From Pullulanibacillus sp. KACC 23026 (GTDB lineage: Bacteria; Bacillota; Bacilli; Bacillales; Sporolactobacillaceae), in NCBI RefSeq assembly GCF_029094525.1, contig NZ_CP119107.1, forward strand, positions 2,418,001-2,482,000: a stretch of DNA of 64,000 nucleotides, given 5' to 3'. Below the pieces are notes generated by a model. The model was given only the letters and a program-made list of their open reading frames with translations. It was not told the origin of the DNA and searched no databases. Below are positions 44,466-54,387 of this stretch, piece by piece. Position 1 is the stretch's first letter; each line of letters opens with the position of its first letter. Position numbers and translations under genes: made by a program.

Positions 44466-44867
44466 ATGGAACGGTCAAGGCCTATTCTTTTATTTGATGG
44501 GGTTTGTCATTTGTGTCAGAATAGTGTCCGATTCGTTCTGAAACATGATCGCACTGAGTCCATTCAATTTGCTTCACTACAAAGTAAGATCGGACAGCAG
44601 TTATTAAAAGAAAGAGGCCTATCAAAAAAACTGAATAGCCTTGTTTTTATTAATGGCCTTGATTTTTCGATCAAATCAGAGGCAGTCCTAAAGCTTTTGA
44701 CCTTCTTTGGTCCTGGCTTTCGATGGTTCGTTATAGCTCGACTCATCCCACGATTTTTTCGGGACAAATTATATGATCTAGTGGCACGTAATCGTTATAA
44801 ATGGTTTGGACAAAGTGAGTCATGCCCGCTCCCAACAGCCGCTAACAGAGATCGTTTTTTGGAATAA
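44466..44867 (+). CDS. DCC-family thiol-disulfide oxidoreductase-like protein (DUF393)
   Basis: This 133-residue protein has the family signature LFDGVCHLCQNSVRFV (DGVCxLC) near its N terminus and the conserved C-terminal ARNRYKWFG region. Members resemble B. subtilis YuxK and have a thioredoxin-like fold with a CxxC site. I chose ATG 44466 because GGAGGGAGGA lies just upstream; the frame is open further back. Confidence 0.86.
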   Translation: MERSRPILLFDGVCHLCQNSVRFVLKHDRTESIQFASLQSKIGQQLLKERGLSKKLNSLVFINGLDFSIKSEAVLKLLTFFGPGFRWFVIARLIPRFFRDKLYDLVARNRYKWFGQSESCPLPTAANRDRFLE

Positions 44868-44959
44868 ATGAGTTAAAAAAACAAACACTTGTATAAGATG
44901 ATATCATTGGTCGTGATCAGACTGAAGACTACCCAGTCACTTAAGGGGGCTTTTTAAAT

Positions 44960-47314
44960 ATGGGAGAAACCAATTCAGAGTGGAAGCAAGAACAAGAGCG
45001 TGTTGATAACGTTATTAAAGAAATAGATAAAAAAATAGATCGGTTAGAAGAAAGTACAGGGGGCTTAAAAAAAGAAATCATTAATTTAAGGGAGTCTTTT
45101 TGGGAGGATGTGACGGTTAACTTAGATGAACCCGATGACGTTATTGAAACCCATACAAGCCTGCGTCAACAAGCGGAGCTGCTTGCTGAGAGAGAACGTA
45201 CTCATGGGGGCGGCCACCAGCAACTCAAAATCTTACACCGGCTAAGAGAGAACCCTTACTTTGGGCGGATTAATTTTAAAGAAGAAGGCGAGCCTGAGGA
45301 ATCCATCTACCTAGGCATTTCATCACTCATGAATGATGAGGAAACTGATTTTCTCATTTATGATTGGCGGGCACCGATCTCAAGTCTTTATTATGATTTC
45401 TCACCCGGTCATGCGGTCTATCAAACACCCGGAGGAACCATCGAAGGGGATATGACGTTAAAGCGACAATTTATTATCCGCAATGGTCTTATTAAAGGGA
45501 TGTTTGATACCGGGATCACCATAGGCGATGAAATGCTTCAAGAGGTGTTAAGCAACCAATCCAGTCAACAAATGAAAAGCATTGTGGCAACGATTCAAAA
45601 GGAACAGAATCGGATTATCCGTAACACAAAGGCTTCATTGTTAGTTGTTCAAGGAGCTGCCGGAAGTGGGAAGACGTCGGCTGCACTTCAGCGGATTGCG
45701 TTCTTGCTCTATCACTTTCGCGAATCACTGAACACATCCAATATGATCCTTTTTTCACCTAATCCGTTGTTTAATAGCTATGTGGCGACGGTTTTACCTG
45801 AGCTTGGGGAAGAGAACATTACCCAAACCACTTTTCTGCAATATTTAGAAAAGCGTATAGGGAACGAGTGGACCATTGAAGATCCTTTTGAACAATTAGA
45901 GGCTGTTTTGAATAAACAACCAAGCAACAAAGCAGAGCGTTTGAAGAGCATTCAGTATAAGGCCTCACTTTCTTTCAAAAGGCTTTTGGATGAGTATATA
46001 AGTCATTTGAGTCAAGAAAAAGGTCTTTATTTTAAAGCTTTACGTTTTAGAGGAGACGTAATGGTTTCTTCTGAAGCCATTGCTGATTATTTTTATTCGC
46101 TTGACCGAACACTTTCCATCCCTAACCGGATCGAACACGTTGCTGATTGGCTCTATCAAAAGACACGGGAAAAAGCGAAACAAGAGCGAAATGAAGAATG
46201 GGTAGAAGAAGCAATTGGTTTACTCGATAAAGAGACGTATGCCAAAGTGCATCATAAGATTCAGAAGAGACGCCGGGGGAGAGAGGCTTCTTTTGATGAT
46301 CAAGAACTAGAAGAACAGCTTCTTAAGAAAATGGTAGTGAATCGTCATTTTAAAAAAATGCGACGAAGCATTAAAGCGTTCAAGTTTATTGATTATCAGG
46401 CCATTTACACTAAAGTTTTTGAGAATTTTACACCGAAAGCAGAAAAACTTCCTGAGGACTGGACATTAATCGGACAGTTAACCATACAGGAGTTAAAAGA
46501 AAATCGTCTCTATTTTGAGGATGCGACTCCTTTTCTTTATTTGATGGAAAAGATTGAAGGTCAAAAAAGACAATTAGATATTCGGCATATTTTTATTGAT
46601 GAAGCACAAGATTACACCCCTTTTCAGATGGCTTTTATTAAAGAGAGTTTCCCGGTTAGTAAATTTACCGTATTAGGTGATTTCAGCCAATCGATCTTTC
46701 CTCATGCGCTTCAAATCGATCGCTTATTTGATCAATCGCATTATAAATTAGGTGAGGAAGAACGCATTAATCTCATGCAGAGTTACCGTTCTACCTTTGA
46801 GATTACCGAATTTACAAAAGGCTTATTAGGAAATGACGCTAATATCATTCCATTCAGCCGTCATGGAAAAAAACCAACTGTCAATATAAGCAAAGATTCG
46901 ACGGACCATTTAAATTTATTGCTGTCTCGGATCGGGGAGATCTTGCGAGAGGGCCATCAGACCGTTGCAGTTATCTGTAAAACGGCAGAAGAGAGCCGAA
47001 AAGTCTACGAAGCGCTTCATCCACATCTGACTGTACAACTAATGACTCAAGAGACGGCTTCCTTCCATAAAGGAGTCCTCGTCTTGCCCACCTATTTGGC
47101 AAAGGGAATCGAGTTTGATGCGGTGATCATCTTTAATGCATCAGAAGTGGAGTACGGAGAAGAATCCTTGCGCCGTTTGTTTTATACGGCCTGCACAAGG
47201 GCTATGCATGAACTGCATTTGCTCTCAAACGGTCCTCTCAGCCCCTTTGTGAAAGAAGTTCCTGATGATCGTTACTCAAACATTTATTCCTTCTTTCATG
47301 ATCCAACCGAATGA
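44960..47314 (+). CDS. helD: RNA polymerase recycling motor HelD (UvrD-like)
   Basis: This 784-residue SF1 helicase-like ATPase starts with a long coiled coil (about residues 1-60), the secondary-channel arm of HelD. It then has Walker A (GAAGSGKTSAAL, about residues 232-243), the Walker B segment FIDEAQDYTPFQ, a Q-R motif around MQSYRSTFEIT, and a C-terminal RecA domain with LPTYLAKGIEFDAV. Firmicute HelD removes stalled RNA polymerase from DNA. The length is close to that of the B. subtilis protein (774). AAGGGGG precedes ATG 44960. Confidence 0.93.
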   Translation: MGETNSEWKQEQERVDNVIKEIDKKIDRLEESTGGLKKEIINLRESFWEDVTVNLDEPDDVIETHTSLRQQAELLAERERTHGGGHQQLKILHRLRENPYFGRINFKEEGEPEESIYLGISSLMNDEETDFLIYDWRAPISSLYYDFSPGHAVYQTPGGTIEGDMTLKRQFIIRNGLIKGMFDTGITIGDEMLQEVLSNQSSQQMKSIVATIQKEQNRIIRNTKASLLVVQGAAGSGKTSAALQRIAFLLYHFRESLNTSNMILFSPNPLFNSYVATVLPELGEENITQTTFLQYLEKRIGNEWTIEDPFEQLEAVLNKQPSNKAERLKSIQYKASLSFKRLLDEYISHLSQEKGLYFKALRFRGDVMVSSEAIADYFYSLDRTLSIPNRIEHVADWLYQKTREKAKQERNEEWVEEAIGLLDKETYAKVHHKIQKRRRGREASFDDQELEEQLLKKMVVNRHFKKMRRSIKAFKFIDYQAIYTKVFENFTPKAEKLPEDWTLIGQLTIQELKENRLYFEDATPFLYLMEKIEGQKRQLDIRHIFIDEAQDYTPFQMAFIKESFPVSKFTVLGDFSQSIFPHALQIDRLFDQSHYKLGEEERINLMQSYRSTFEITEFTKGLLGNDANIIPFSRHGKKPTVNISKDSTDHLNLLLSRIGEILREGHQTVAVICKTAEESRKVYEALHPHLTVQLMTQETASFHKGVLVLPTYLAKGIEFDAVIIFNASEVEYGEESLRRLFYTACTRAMHELHLLSNGPLSPFVKEVPDDRYSNIYSFFHDPTE

Positions 47315-47389
47315 TCTGATCGTTTTATTATGACTTTTGAAGATCTCGGGTTTAAACTATAAGTAAATGAAGATGGAGAGGGTGCTTTT

Positions 47390-47863
47390 ATGTCAATCGA
47401 TCATTTGAAGTATGTGCGACAAAATACAGTGAAATTTGCTAAATCATTGGATCAGGAACAAGCGCTTATCACGCCAGAAGGCTTTAACAATAACAGTCTC
47501 TGGAACTTGGGCCACATTTACATTGTTCATGAGAATCTCGTTATGAAGGCTTCAGGACGGGAACCAATTTATCCAGATGGCTATGTGAATCTCTTTAAAC
47601 CCGGTACACGACCATCGGAATGGAATGAAGCCTTGCCTACAAGCCTTGAACAAGTGATTTCTCATCTAGAAGAACAAGGGCAACGATTTGCTCAAACATT
47701 CGAAGGGCATTTAGATGAAACGATTCCCGAACCCGTTACATTTCCTAAGTTCCCGCTTTCAACCGTCAGGGATTTAATCAACTTTGCCTTGGCGCATGAA
47801 ACAGCGCATCTTACTACCATCAAACTTTATAAACGTTTGTTAGCGACCAGCAGCAGCAGCTAA
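47390..47863 (+). CDS. DinB-family protein
   Basis: This 157-residue four-helix-bundle protein of the DinB/YfiT type has the likely metal-ligand histidines in NLGHIYIVHE (about residues 44-53) and in ALAHETAHLTTIK near the C terminus. Family members include thiol transferases acting with bacillithiol. No substrate is apparent. GGAGAGGGTG precedes ATG 47390, and a terminator follows. Confidence 0.82.
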   Translation: MSIDHLKYVRQNTVKFAKSLDQEQALITPEGFNNNSLWNLGHIYIVHENLVMKASGREPIYPDGYVNLFKPGTRPSEWNEALPTSLEQVISHLEEQGQRFAQTFEGHLDETIPEPVTFPKFPLSTVRDLINFALAHETAHLTTIKLYKRLLATSSSS

Positions 47864-47888
47864 AACCATGAACTGAAGCAAACCCATG

Positions 47889-47923
47889 AGAGAAGGATTT
47901 TTATCAATCCTTCTCTTCTTTTT
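47889..47923 (+). terminator. Rho-independent terminator
   Basis: AGAGAAGGATT pairs perfectly with AATCCTTCTCT, followed by TCTTTTTG. Confidence 0.8.
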
Positions 47924-47991
47924 GTGTTCATTTATGATAAAATGGATAGAAAATAATGATAATTCCAAAATGAATTCCGGGGAGATAGTTC

Positions 47992-48300
47992 ATGATCAAA
48001 AGAAAAGGATGGAGGATCGCGCTTGCAGCATTTATCCTGCTGGTGTTTCTCGGCTACTTACAACTTGCAGGGAAGCATAAATTTGAAACCGTTAATGTCA
48101 GTTCCTCTCAATCACATCCGCTTCAAAATGAGATTCATCTAACCAGCGATCAGGTTGCACTCGTGTTTAATAAACATTCCGAAAAGCTCACCCCTCAATC
48201 GTTGACTTCAACGAAACTTGACCTTAATGGTGTGCATCCTAACGTCTATCTCATCAACCAAAACAAGAACGATTCGGCGGATAAAACGAATCGAATTTGA
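47992..48300 (+). CDS. Small exported or membrane-anchored hypothetical protein
   Basis: This 102-residue protein has a basic N terminus and one hydrophobic segment (about residues 9-25), followed by a polar extracytoplasmic domain rich in Ser, Asn and Lys. No cysteine suggests a lipobox. GGGGAGA lies before ATG 47992. No family is recognised, and it is not obviously linked to its neighbours. Confidence 0.6.
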   Translation: MIKRKGWRIALAAFILLVFLGYLQLAGKHKFETVNVSSSQSHPLQNEIHLTSDQVALVFNKHSEKLTPQSLTSTKLDLNGVHPNVYLINQNKNDSADKTNRI

Positions 48301-48426
48301 ATTTTAAGTTTCTTTTTTTCTAAAAGGGTGTAAAATAAACAAAAGGTATTATTTATTGCGTCAACGCATAGAAGTTATAGGCATTTATCTACTAGTTAAG
48401 AAACAACATGAAGGAGCGAATCAGTC

Positions 48427-48921
48427 TTGAAGGAAAAGGAACGAGAACTTTTACACCTTATTGAAAAAAACGGTCGTCTGGACATAGATACACTTGGAAA
48501 ACTTTTAAATCTATCAAATGATGAGATCCAATCGATGCTTGAGGAGCTAGAAACCGTTGGGGCGATCCAAGGCTATTCCGCTTTGATTGACTGGTCGAAA
48601 GTCCTTGATTACGAAGGTGTCACCGCTATGATTGATGTCAAAGTAACGCCGACCCGCGGTGTTGGCTTTGATAAGGTAGCTGAGCGCATCTATCGCTTTC
48701 CGGAAGTCAAGGCGGTTTACTTAATGTCAGGAGCTTATGACCTATCCGTCTCAATCGAAGGCAAAACGATGCTCGAGGTTAGTCGATTTGTTTCAGAAAA
48801 GTTATCAACCCTTGAATCAGTTCTATCTACAACCACACATTTTGTTCTCAAAAAATATAAGCACGATGGCATCATCTTGGGAGATGATGAAGAAGATAAA
48901 CGAATGGTGGTATCTCCATGA
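48427..48921 (+). CDS. alaR: Lrp/AsnC-family regulator AlaR (YugG)
   Basis: This 164-residue protein has an N-terminal winged helix (residues about 3-60) and a C-terminal RAM (ACT-like) domain (VTAMIDVKVTP through THFVLKKYK). It overlaps the following aminotransferase gene by four bases. The same pair in B. subtilis is alaR-alaT (yugG-yugH), where AlaR activates alanine transaminase. TTG 48427 is preceded by AAGGAG at ten bases. Confidence 0.86.
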   Translation: MKEKERELLHLIEKNGRLDIDTLGKLLNLSNDEIQSMLEELETVGAIQGYSALIDWSKVLDYEGVTAMIDVKVTPTRGVGFDKVAERIYRFPEVKAVYLMSGAYDLSVSIEGKTMLEVSRFVSEKLSTLESVLSTTTHFVLKKYKHDGIILGDDEEDKRMVVSP

Positions 48922-50099
48922 CCTTAAAAAGATCCCCGCATTCATATTTATCAGAAACGGTAGCCAATCTAAAGCCATCAGGAATACGCCGTTTCTTCGA
49001 TCTCGCCTCACAGATGGAGAATGTGATCTCCTTAGGTGTTGGGGAACCTGACTTTGTTACACCATGGAATGTGATCGAAGCAAGCTATCATTCTTTAGAA
49101 CAAGGACACACCGCTTATACCGCTAATGCTGGATTGCCCGAGTTACGCGAAGAAATCAGTACTTATTTGCGAACACAGTTTCACATCAGTTATTCTTCTC
49201 AAGATCAATTGATTGTGACAGTTGGAGCGAGTCAAGGGATTGATCTTGCTTTAAGAGCGATTGTTAATCCTGGTGATGAGGTCATTATTGTGGGACCTAC
49301 TTTCGTTGCTTATGAATCGGCCGTTTTGTTAGCAGGAGGGATCCCTGTTACGATTCAGACTTGTCCTGAAGATCAGTTTAAGCTAACGCCTGTTCAACTA
49401 GAGAAGGCGATTACTTCAAAAACAAAAGCCGTGATTCTTTGCAATCCTAATAATCCAACAGGCACTTTTTTAAATAAAAAGGAACTGACAGCGATTGCAG
49501 AGGTTATAAAACAGCATGATCTCTTAATCTTGTCAGACGAAATTTACGCTGAATTAACCTATGACGAGCCTTATACGAGTGTTGCTTCTCTTGAGGGAAT
49601 GAAGGAGCATACCCTTCTTATCTCTGGTTTTTCCAAAGCTTTTGCCATGACAGGCTGGCGATTAGGTTATGCAGCCGGACCGACAGATATCATTCAAGCC
49701 ATGATCAAAATTCATCAATATACGATGATGTGTGCGCCCACTATGGCCCAATATGCGGCTGTCGAGGCATTGAAAAATGGAGAAAACAGCGTCCGGGAAA
49801 TGAAGATTAGCTATAAGCAAAGACGTCATTTCATCGTGCAAGCTTTTGACAATATGGGTTTGGAGTGCCCGATGCCAGGAGGCGCTTTCTATGCTTTTCC
49901 TTCTATTAGGTCGACTGGGTTCACGTCGGAAGAATTCGCTGAAGCTCTGTTAATGGAAGAACAAGTGGCGGTTGTTCCTGGAAGTGTTTTTGGTCAAAAC
50001 GGAGAAGGCTTTATCAGATGTTCTTACGCAACTTCACTAAAAAGGCTAAATGAAGCCACCAAGCGAATGAAACGATTTGTAGAAAAGCATGCCAATTAA
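48918..50099 (+). CDS. alaT: Class I/II aminotransferase, alanine transaminase (YugH)
   Basis: This 393-residue PLP enzyme of fold type I has VGEPDF at its N terminus, CNPNNPTG, the Asp of LILSDEIYAELTY, the PLP lysine in SGFSKAFAMTGWRLGY and the substrate-binding Arg in FIRCSYA. Its coupling to the Lrp-type regulator matches alaT of B. subtilis, which interconverts alanine and pyruvate with 2-oxoglutarate/glutamate. Other specificities within the AspC/PatA group are possible. Confidence 0.88.
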   Translation: MTLKRSPHSYLSETVANLKPSGIRRFFDLASQMENVISLGVGEPDFVTPWNVIEASYHSLEQGHTAYTANAGLPELREEISTYLRTQFHISYSSQDQLIVTVGASQGIDLALRAIVNPGDEVIIVGPTFVAYESAVLLAGGIPVTIQTCPEDQFKLTPVQLEKAITSKTKAVILCNPNNPTGTFLNKKELTAIAEVIKQHDLLILSDEIYAELTYDEPYTSVASLEGMKEHTLLISGFSKAFAMTGWRLGYAAGPTDIIQAMIKIHQYTMMCAPTMAQYAAVEALKNGENSVREMKISYKQRRHFIVQAFDNMGLECPMPGGAFYAFPSIRSTGFTSEEFAEALLMEEQVAVVPGSVFGQNGEGFIRCSYATSLKRLNEATKRMKRFVEKHAN

Positions 50100-50116
50100 G
50101 TAAGAAGGAGGCTGAC

Positions 50117-51019
50117 ATGAATCCATCAGTTGCGAATCAACTCAATCAATATAGGGATGAACGAAAAAAACAAGCTCGACTATTAATCAGTTGTCCGGAC
50201 CAAACCGGCATTGTGGCTGCTATTTCTCATTTTTTAAATGAGCAAGGCTGTAATATCATTGAATCTAGTCAATATTCCACAAACCCAACTGGTGGATTAT
50301 TTTTCATACGCCTTGTGTTTGAAATCCTGGAACCTCAAGTTACGATTTCAACACTAAAAAATGGCTTTCAACCGATTGCGGATAACTTCGCTATGAAGTG
50401 GGACCTTCGTGGTGTATCTGATCTCAAGAAAATAGCAATCTTGGTATCTAAAGAGCTTCATTGTCTTCAAGAGCTTTTATGGGAATGGGAATCCGGGCAT
50501 TTGAAAACAGAAATTAAATTGGTGATCAGCAATCACCAAGACGCAAAAGAGCTTGTTGAGTCATATGGAATTCCTTTTTTCTGGATACCATCAAATAAAG
50601 AGAATCGGTCTGAAGCAGAAAGGGAGCAGCAAAACCTTTTTAAAAAGTATCAGGTCGATACCATTGTTTTAACTCGTTATATGCAAATTTTAACACCAGA
50701 TTTTGTCAGTGCTTATCCCAATCAAATCATTAATATTCATCATTCATTTCTCCCTGCCTTCATTGGGGCAAAACCTTATGAGAGAGCCTTTCATCGAGGA
50801 GTGAAGTTGATTGGAGCCACTTCTCATTATGTCACGAATGATTTGGATGAAGGTCCAATTATTGAGCAGGATATAATGAGAGTTGACCATCGTGATACGA
50901 TTACTGACTTGAAGAAAATCGGTCAGAGTGTGGAGCGGAGTGTTTTGGCCCGCGCGGTTAAATGGCATTTGGAGGACCGAATTATCATTCATGAAAATAA
51001 AACGATTGTCTTTAATTAA
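50117..51019 (+). CDS. purU: Formyltetrahydrofolate deformylase
   Basis: This 300-residue enzyme has an N-terminal ACT domain (residues about 20-95, SCPDQTGIVAAISHFL) and a formyltransferase-fold catalytic domain. Catalytic Asn and His are seen in INIHHSFLPAF and the catalytic Asp in TNDLDEGPIIEQD. It hydrolyses 10-formyl-THF to formate and THF and balances the one-carbon pool. AGAAGGAGG precedes ATG 50117, and a shared terminator lies between it and the convergent recombinase gene. Confidence 0.94.
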   Translation: MNPSVANQLNQYRDERKKQARLLISCPDQTGIVAAISHFLNEQGCNIIESSQYSTNPTGGLFFIRLVFEILEPQVTISTLKNGFQPIADNFAMKWDLRGVSDLKKIAILVSKELHCLQELLWEWESGHLKTEIKLVISNHQDAKELVESYGIPFFWIPSNKENRSEAEREQQNLFKKYQVDTIVLTRYMQILTPDFVSAYPNQIINIHHSFLPAFIGAKPYERAFHRGVKLIGATSHYVTNDLDEGPIIEQDIMRVDHRDTITDLKKIGQSVERSVLARAVKWHLEDRIIIHENKTIVFN

Positions 51020-51048
51020 TTTCTTAGTCATTTCATTTTTTAAATAAG

Positions 51049-51080
51049 AAGACTCGGGGTGCATGTCCCGAGTCTTTTAT
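51049..51080. terminator. Bidirectional terminator
   Basis: AAGACTCGGG pairs with CCCGAGTCTT around an eight-base loop between the convergent purU and recombinase genes. Confidence 0.78.
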
Positions 51081-51084
51081 CATG

Positions 51085-52188
51085 TTATTCTGATTCGGTT
51101 TGTTTAGATGGATAACCGTCCATGTTATCAACTGCACGTTTAAGCTCATCATTCGTTAAGTGTGTGTAGATCATCGTTGTTTGGATAGAAGAGTGGCCTA
51201 ATTGCCGTCTAAGCTTAGGAACATCATTATTCTCGGCGTGATAGCGTGTTGCAAAGGAATGCCGCAATTTGTGAACGGAAAGGGCAGGTTTGCCAAATTC
51301 TGCTGCATACTTTTCAACCATTTTTTCAATCGCCCGCGGTGTCATCCGGCGTGTCGTTCCTTTTGGTCCCATAGGCGAGGAAACAAACAACGCTTTAATT
51401 TGATCCGTTAACTTATACCGGGCTTTGCGCACAGCCAAATAGTCTTGAAGATCGAGAAGTGCCTGTTCACTGAAAAAGACATATTGCTCTTTATTCCCTT
51501 TACGAATAACACGAGCACTGAATTTCTTCAAATCCAAGTCATCTACATCCAAGCCAACAATTTCAGATAGTCGGAGTCCAGAACCAAGAATAAGGGAGAT
51601 AATGGCTGTATCACGCTCCCGATTTTGCAGATGAAAGTGGTAGCGTCTTTTGTTTTCTTTATATAAATCACCATATCCTTGAGCAACAAATTCGCGGAAT
51701 TGCTCATATTCCTGATCCCAGAGGATTTTACCTGACATTTTCTGCGCGATTGCTTCTTGATCCTCTTTGACTTGATTGAGCTCGACCTTGGCCATAACAT
51801 TGCGATCAAGGTAAGGCTGGAGGTCATTTGTTTCCGCAATATTCTGTAAATAATGAAATAAGGCTTTAAGAGCCGAAAGTTTGCGATTAACGGTCAATGG
51901 TGAATTATCCAGGCGAAACTGTAAAAAAGTAAGGAAATCCTCAATTTGTTGGACAGTAAGACCGTTTAAAAGTTCAAGTGGAATATCGGTGCGATCGCCA
52001 TTAAAATAACCTTCAGCGAGCAGCCAATCAAAAAAGATGATGTAGTCATGGCAATAGTTTAATAAAGTAGCCGGTGACAGCGTTCGGCGTTTTTTAGAGA
52101 TGAACTCATTAACATACCAAGGCAACATGCGGGATTTTTCATCAACGCGTTCGTGAAAACGCATTTCAGCTTCATGATTCAACAACAA
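51085..52188 (-). CDS. xerS: Tyrosine recombinase, XerS type
   Basis: This 367-residue site-specific recombinase has an N-terminal SAM-like DNA-binding domain (about residues 20-135). Its catalytic domain carries the R-H-R-H-Y set: Arg in GSGLRLSEIVG, HKLRHSFATRYH, LGHSSIQTT and the nucleophile Tyr in MIYTHL. Length and sequence resemble streptococcal XerS, a single recombinase that resolves chromosome dimers at dif-SL. The start is TTG 52188, the first of three TTG codons behind TAGGAG. No other mobile-element gene is nearby, which favours a housekeeping role over a phage integrase. Confidence 0.82.
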   Translation of the reverse strand: MLLNHEAEMRFHERVDEKSRMLPWYVNEFISKKRRTLSPATLLNYCHDYIIFFDWLLAEGYFNGDRTDIPLELLNGLTVQQIEDFLTFLQFRLDNSPLTVNRKLSALKALFHYLQNIAETNDLQPYLDRNVMAKVELNQVKEDQEAIAQKMSGKILWDQEYEQFREFVAQGYGDLYKENKRRYHFHLQNRERDTAIISLILGSGLRLSEIVGLDVDDLDLKKFSARVIRKGNKEQYVFFSEQALLDLQDYLAVRKARYKLTDQIKALFVSSPMGPKGTTRRMTPRAIEKMVEKYAAEFGKPALSVHKLRHSFATRYHAENNDVPKLRRQLGHSSIQTTMIYTHLTNDELKRAVDNMDGYPSKQTESE

Positions 52189-52974
52189 TCAACTCCTAAT
52201 AAGAGACTAATAAGAAAGTGTATGTAACTATAAATGAATTTAAAAGAAAAGCTTGCCGAAATGATAAGATGAATCAATAAAGGTAAAGATCAACTATTTC
52301 TAGTATAAACTTTTAGGTTTATTTCGTCAAAATGATATTTTACGTAATAATGTACATTTTAAATTCAAAACAATTCTTTATCATCTTTCATACTCTGTTC
52401 GTTAATGCCCAACTCCTGACTTTTTGACTTTGATTGTGTTCCTATTCTTTTTCTATTTATCAATTACTGCGACCTCAAACTCGTGATAGTCAGGCGGTTA
52501 ATAATCTATGCTTAACCTCATTCCAATCCTCAGGCATTTTACTGATTGTGATTGCAAACTCAGCTATTCGTTTCATTATGAAAAGCTTGAATGATAGCCT
52601 ATTCGATATTAATGAGCTTATCTTGCAGTGTTATTCTCTATTAATCTCTGGTGATTAATACTAGTTAGATAATCCGAGTTTTTTTACCTAAAAACGATTT
52701 AAAGATTCCACCCACGATTGATGAGTTATCCAAAGTCCAGATTCTAAAGCTTTCTAAGAAATAAAAAGGAATCATCTAATGATCCCTCCTGGCTTGATTA
52801 GTAATTGAGGTTAACTCGTCTTTTTAGGTTGATTCCCCTCTTTCCGTTAGGTTTATTTTATGTTTATAAAATTTCTTAACTTTCAAATTGATTAAAACTT
52901 TAATTTTTTTGTGGTACCCTCCTTAGGCATGAACATGTCAGCCGAGTCACATTACCATGCGGCCATGTGTTAAT
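52189..52974. other. Long intergenic region between xerS and the MFS gene
   Basis: In almost 790 bases I see no convincing gene. An open frame at 52434-52658 has no ribosome binding site. AT-rich palindromes just upstream of xerS (52305-52322 and 52329-52360) are described separately. The rest may be decayed sequence. Confidence 0.45.
52329..52360. repeat. AT-rich imperfect palindrome upstream of xerS
   Basis: AAAATG and CATTTT bound a 32-base segment with TACGTA near its centre. A second small inverted repeat (ATAAAC-TTTTAG-GTTTAT, 52305-52322) lies beside it. Streptococcal dif-SL sites are about 31 bases and lie next to xerS, so either element could be a recombination site or an operator. 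The match is by position and form only. Confidence 0.25.
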
Positions 52975-54372
52975 TTACTTTTTATGTGTGAGAAATAGAC
53001 TTGGGATAAAGAGTATGGCAAGGACAACAACAGATGCTAAGAAACCGGCCTGATAGCCTTTTACGTCACTCGTCACAGATGCATGCGCACCTTGTATGAC
53101 CGTTGCAACAATGGTTGCGATAACGGCTGATCCGAAACTTGACCCCAGGTTTTCAATAATGTTAATACCAACACCTGCTTCTGGAAGTTGTTTGGTGTTA
53201 AGTCCTGTATAAGCGTCACTCATGAGTGGAAGCATAATCCCTCCAAAACTTGTCCCGCGGATGAACAAGAGGATAGAAATCCAAATCATACTTGATTGAT
53301 CAGTGATAAAGATAAGCGGAATCGATCCGAACAACGAAACAACAAGGCTAACCATCACCACATATTTTGCACCGATTGTGTCTATCATTTTTCCAATCAA
53401 TGGTCGAGTAACAAGCATGCCAAGCCCTTGAGGAATTAGAGCTAAGGCTGCTTCAATTGCTGTGAAATGACGGATGTTTTGGAAAAACAATGGAAAGATT
53501 AACAGAGGTCCCATGACGGCAACATTCGCTAGAAACAAACCAACGCTTGCTGTTGAAAAACTCTTATGAGCAAACAAATCTAAAGGAAGCACCGTTTGAT
53601 TCTTTCTGATTCGATTGTATAGGATATAAATGACTGCTAAAAGTAGGCCAATACCCACCCACAAGATGGTTTCGCTATTGCTAAATGAGGCATGGTCTGC
53701 CGCTTTGGTTATTCCGTAAATCATGGCCGCACTCATTAAAGATAAATCGATTATCCCAAGAACATCAAGTTGACTATCTTTGTTGAAGGGTTCAAAGTCA
53801 GGAATTCTTTTAATCATAAGCGGTGCAGCGATCAAAACGATAAACACGTTGATAAAGAACATCCAATGCCACGATACACCTTGAATAATAACCCCCCCGA
53901 CTACAGGGCCGAAGATTGGGCCGAAGATCATAGGGGTGCTAACAATTGCCATAACCTTTCCTAAGTTCTCTTGACCTGCTGTTTTAACCAGGAGCGTTGA
54001 CATAAGCGAGGTAATAATTCCTGCGCTGAAACCTTGTAGCAAGCGGAATAAGAGGAAACTTGAAACATTCCAACTTGTTCCAGCTAATACCGACATGATA
54101 CCGAAGGCGATGACTGCGCCAATGTAAATTTTCTTTCCGTTATATTTGTTCATCAACCAACCAGATACAGGAACGGCCATCGCAAGTGCTAAAACATAAC
54201 CTGTAATGGCCCATTGAATGATAGCCAATGTGGTATTGAACTCTCTAGTCAGTTTGTCGATGGCAATGTTCACCATGGTTGAGTCAAGCATTGGTGCAAT
54301 GGCTCCAAGTGCAATGGCCCAACCAGCTGCGAGTACTTCTTTTGGTAATTTGTTAACTTTATCTTTTAACAT
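52975..54372 (-). CDS. DHA2-type multidrug MFS transporter
   Basis: This 465-residue proton-driven exporter has about fourteen hydrophobic segments and the DHA2 hallmarks LDSTMVNIA in helix 1 and the motif-C-like GPIFGPVVGGVI in helix 5. The MarR gene lies directly upstream on the same strand. Its own promoter is flanked by two copies of a MarR-type operator. AAGAGGAGA precedes ATG 54372. The drug or toxin that is exported is unknown. Confidence 0.9.
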   Translation of the reverse strand: MLKDKVNKLPKEVLAAGWAIALGAIAPMLDSTMVNIAIDKLTREFNTTLAIIQWAITGYVLALAMAVPVSGWLMNKYNGKKIYIGAVIAFGIMSVLAGTSWNVSSFLLFRLLQGFSAGIITSLMSTLLVKTAGQENLGKVMAIVSTPMIFGPIFGPVVGGVIIQGVSWHWMFFINVFIVLIAAPLMIKRIPDFEPFNKDSQLDVLGIIDLSLMSAAMIYGITKAADHASFSNSETILWVGIGLLLAVIYILYNRIRKNQTVLPLDLFAHKSFSTASVGLFLANVAVMGPLLIFPLFFQNIRHFTAIEAALALIPQGLGMLVTRPLIGKMIDTIGAKYVVMVSLVVSLFGSIPLIFITDQSSMIWISILLFIRGTSFGGIMLPLMSDAYTGLNTKQLPEAGVGINIIENLGSSFGSAVIATIVATVIQGAHASVTSDVKGYQAGFLASVVVLAILFIPSLFLTHKK

Positions 54373-54387
54373 CTCGTTCTCCTCTTT

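Noticed and set aside
44269-44541. 90-codon open frame before the DCC-family gene
   Set aside because: It overlaps the well-supported DUF393 start in another frame, and its composition looks random.
52434-52658. 74-codon open frame in the xerS-exporter gap
   Set aside because: There is no Shine-Dalgarno and no recognisable domain; kept as unassigned intergenic sequence.
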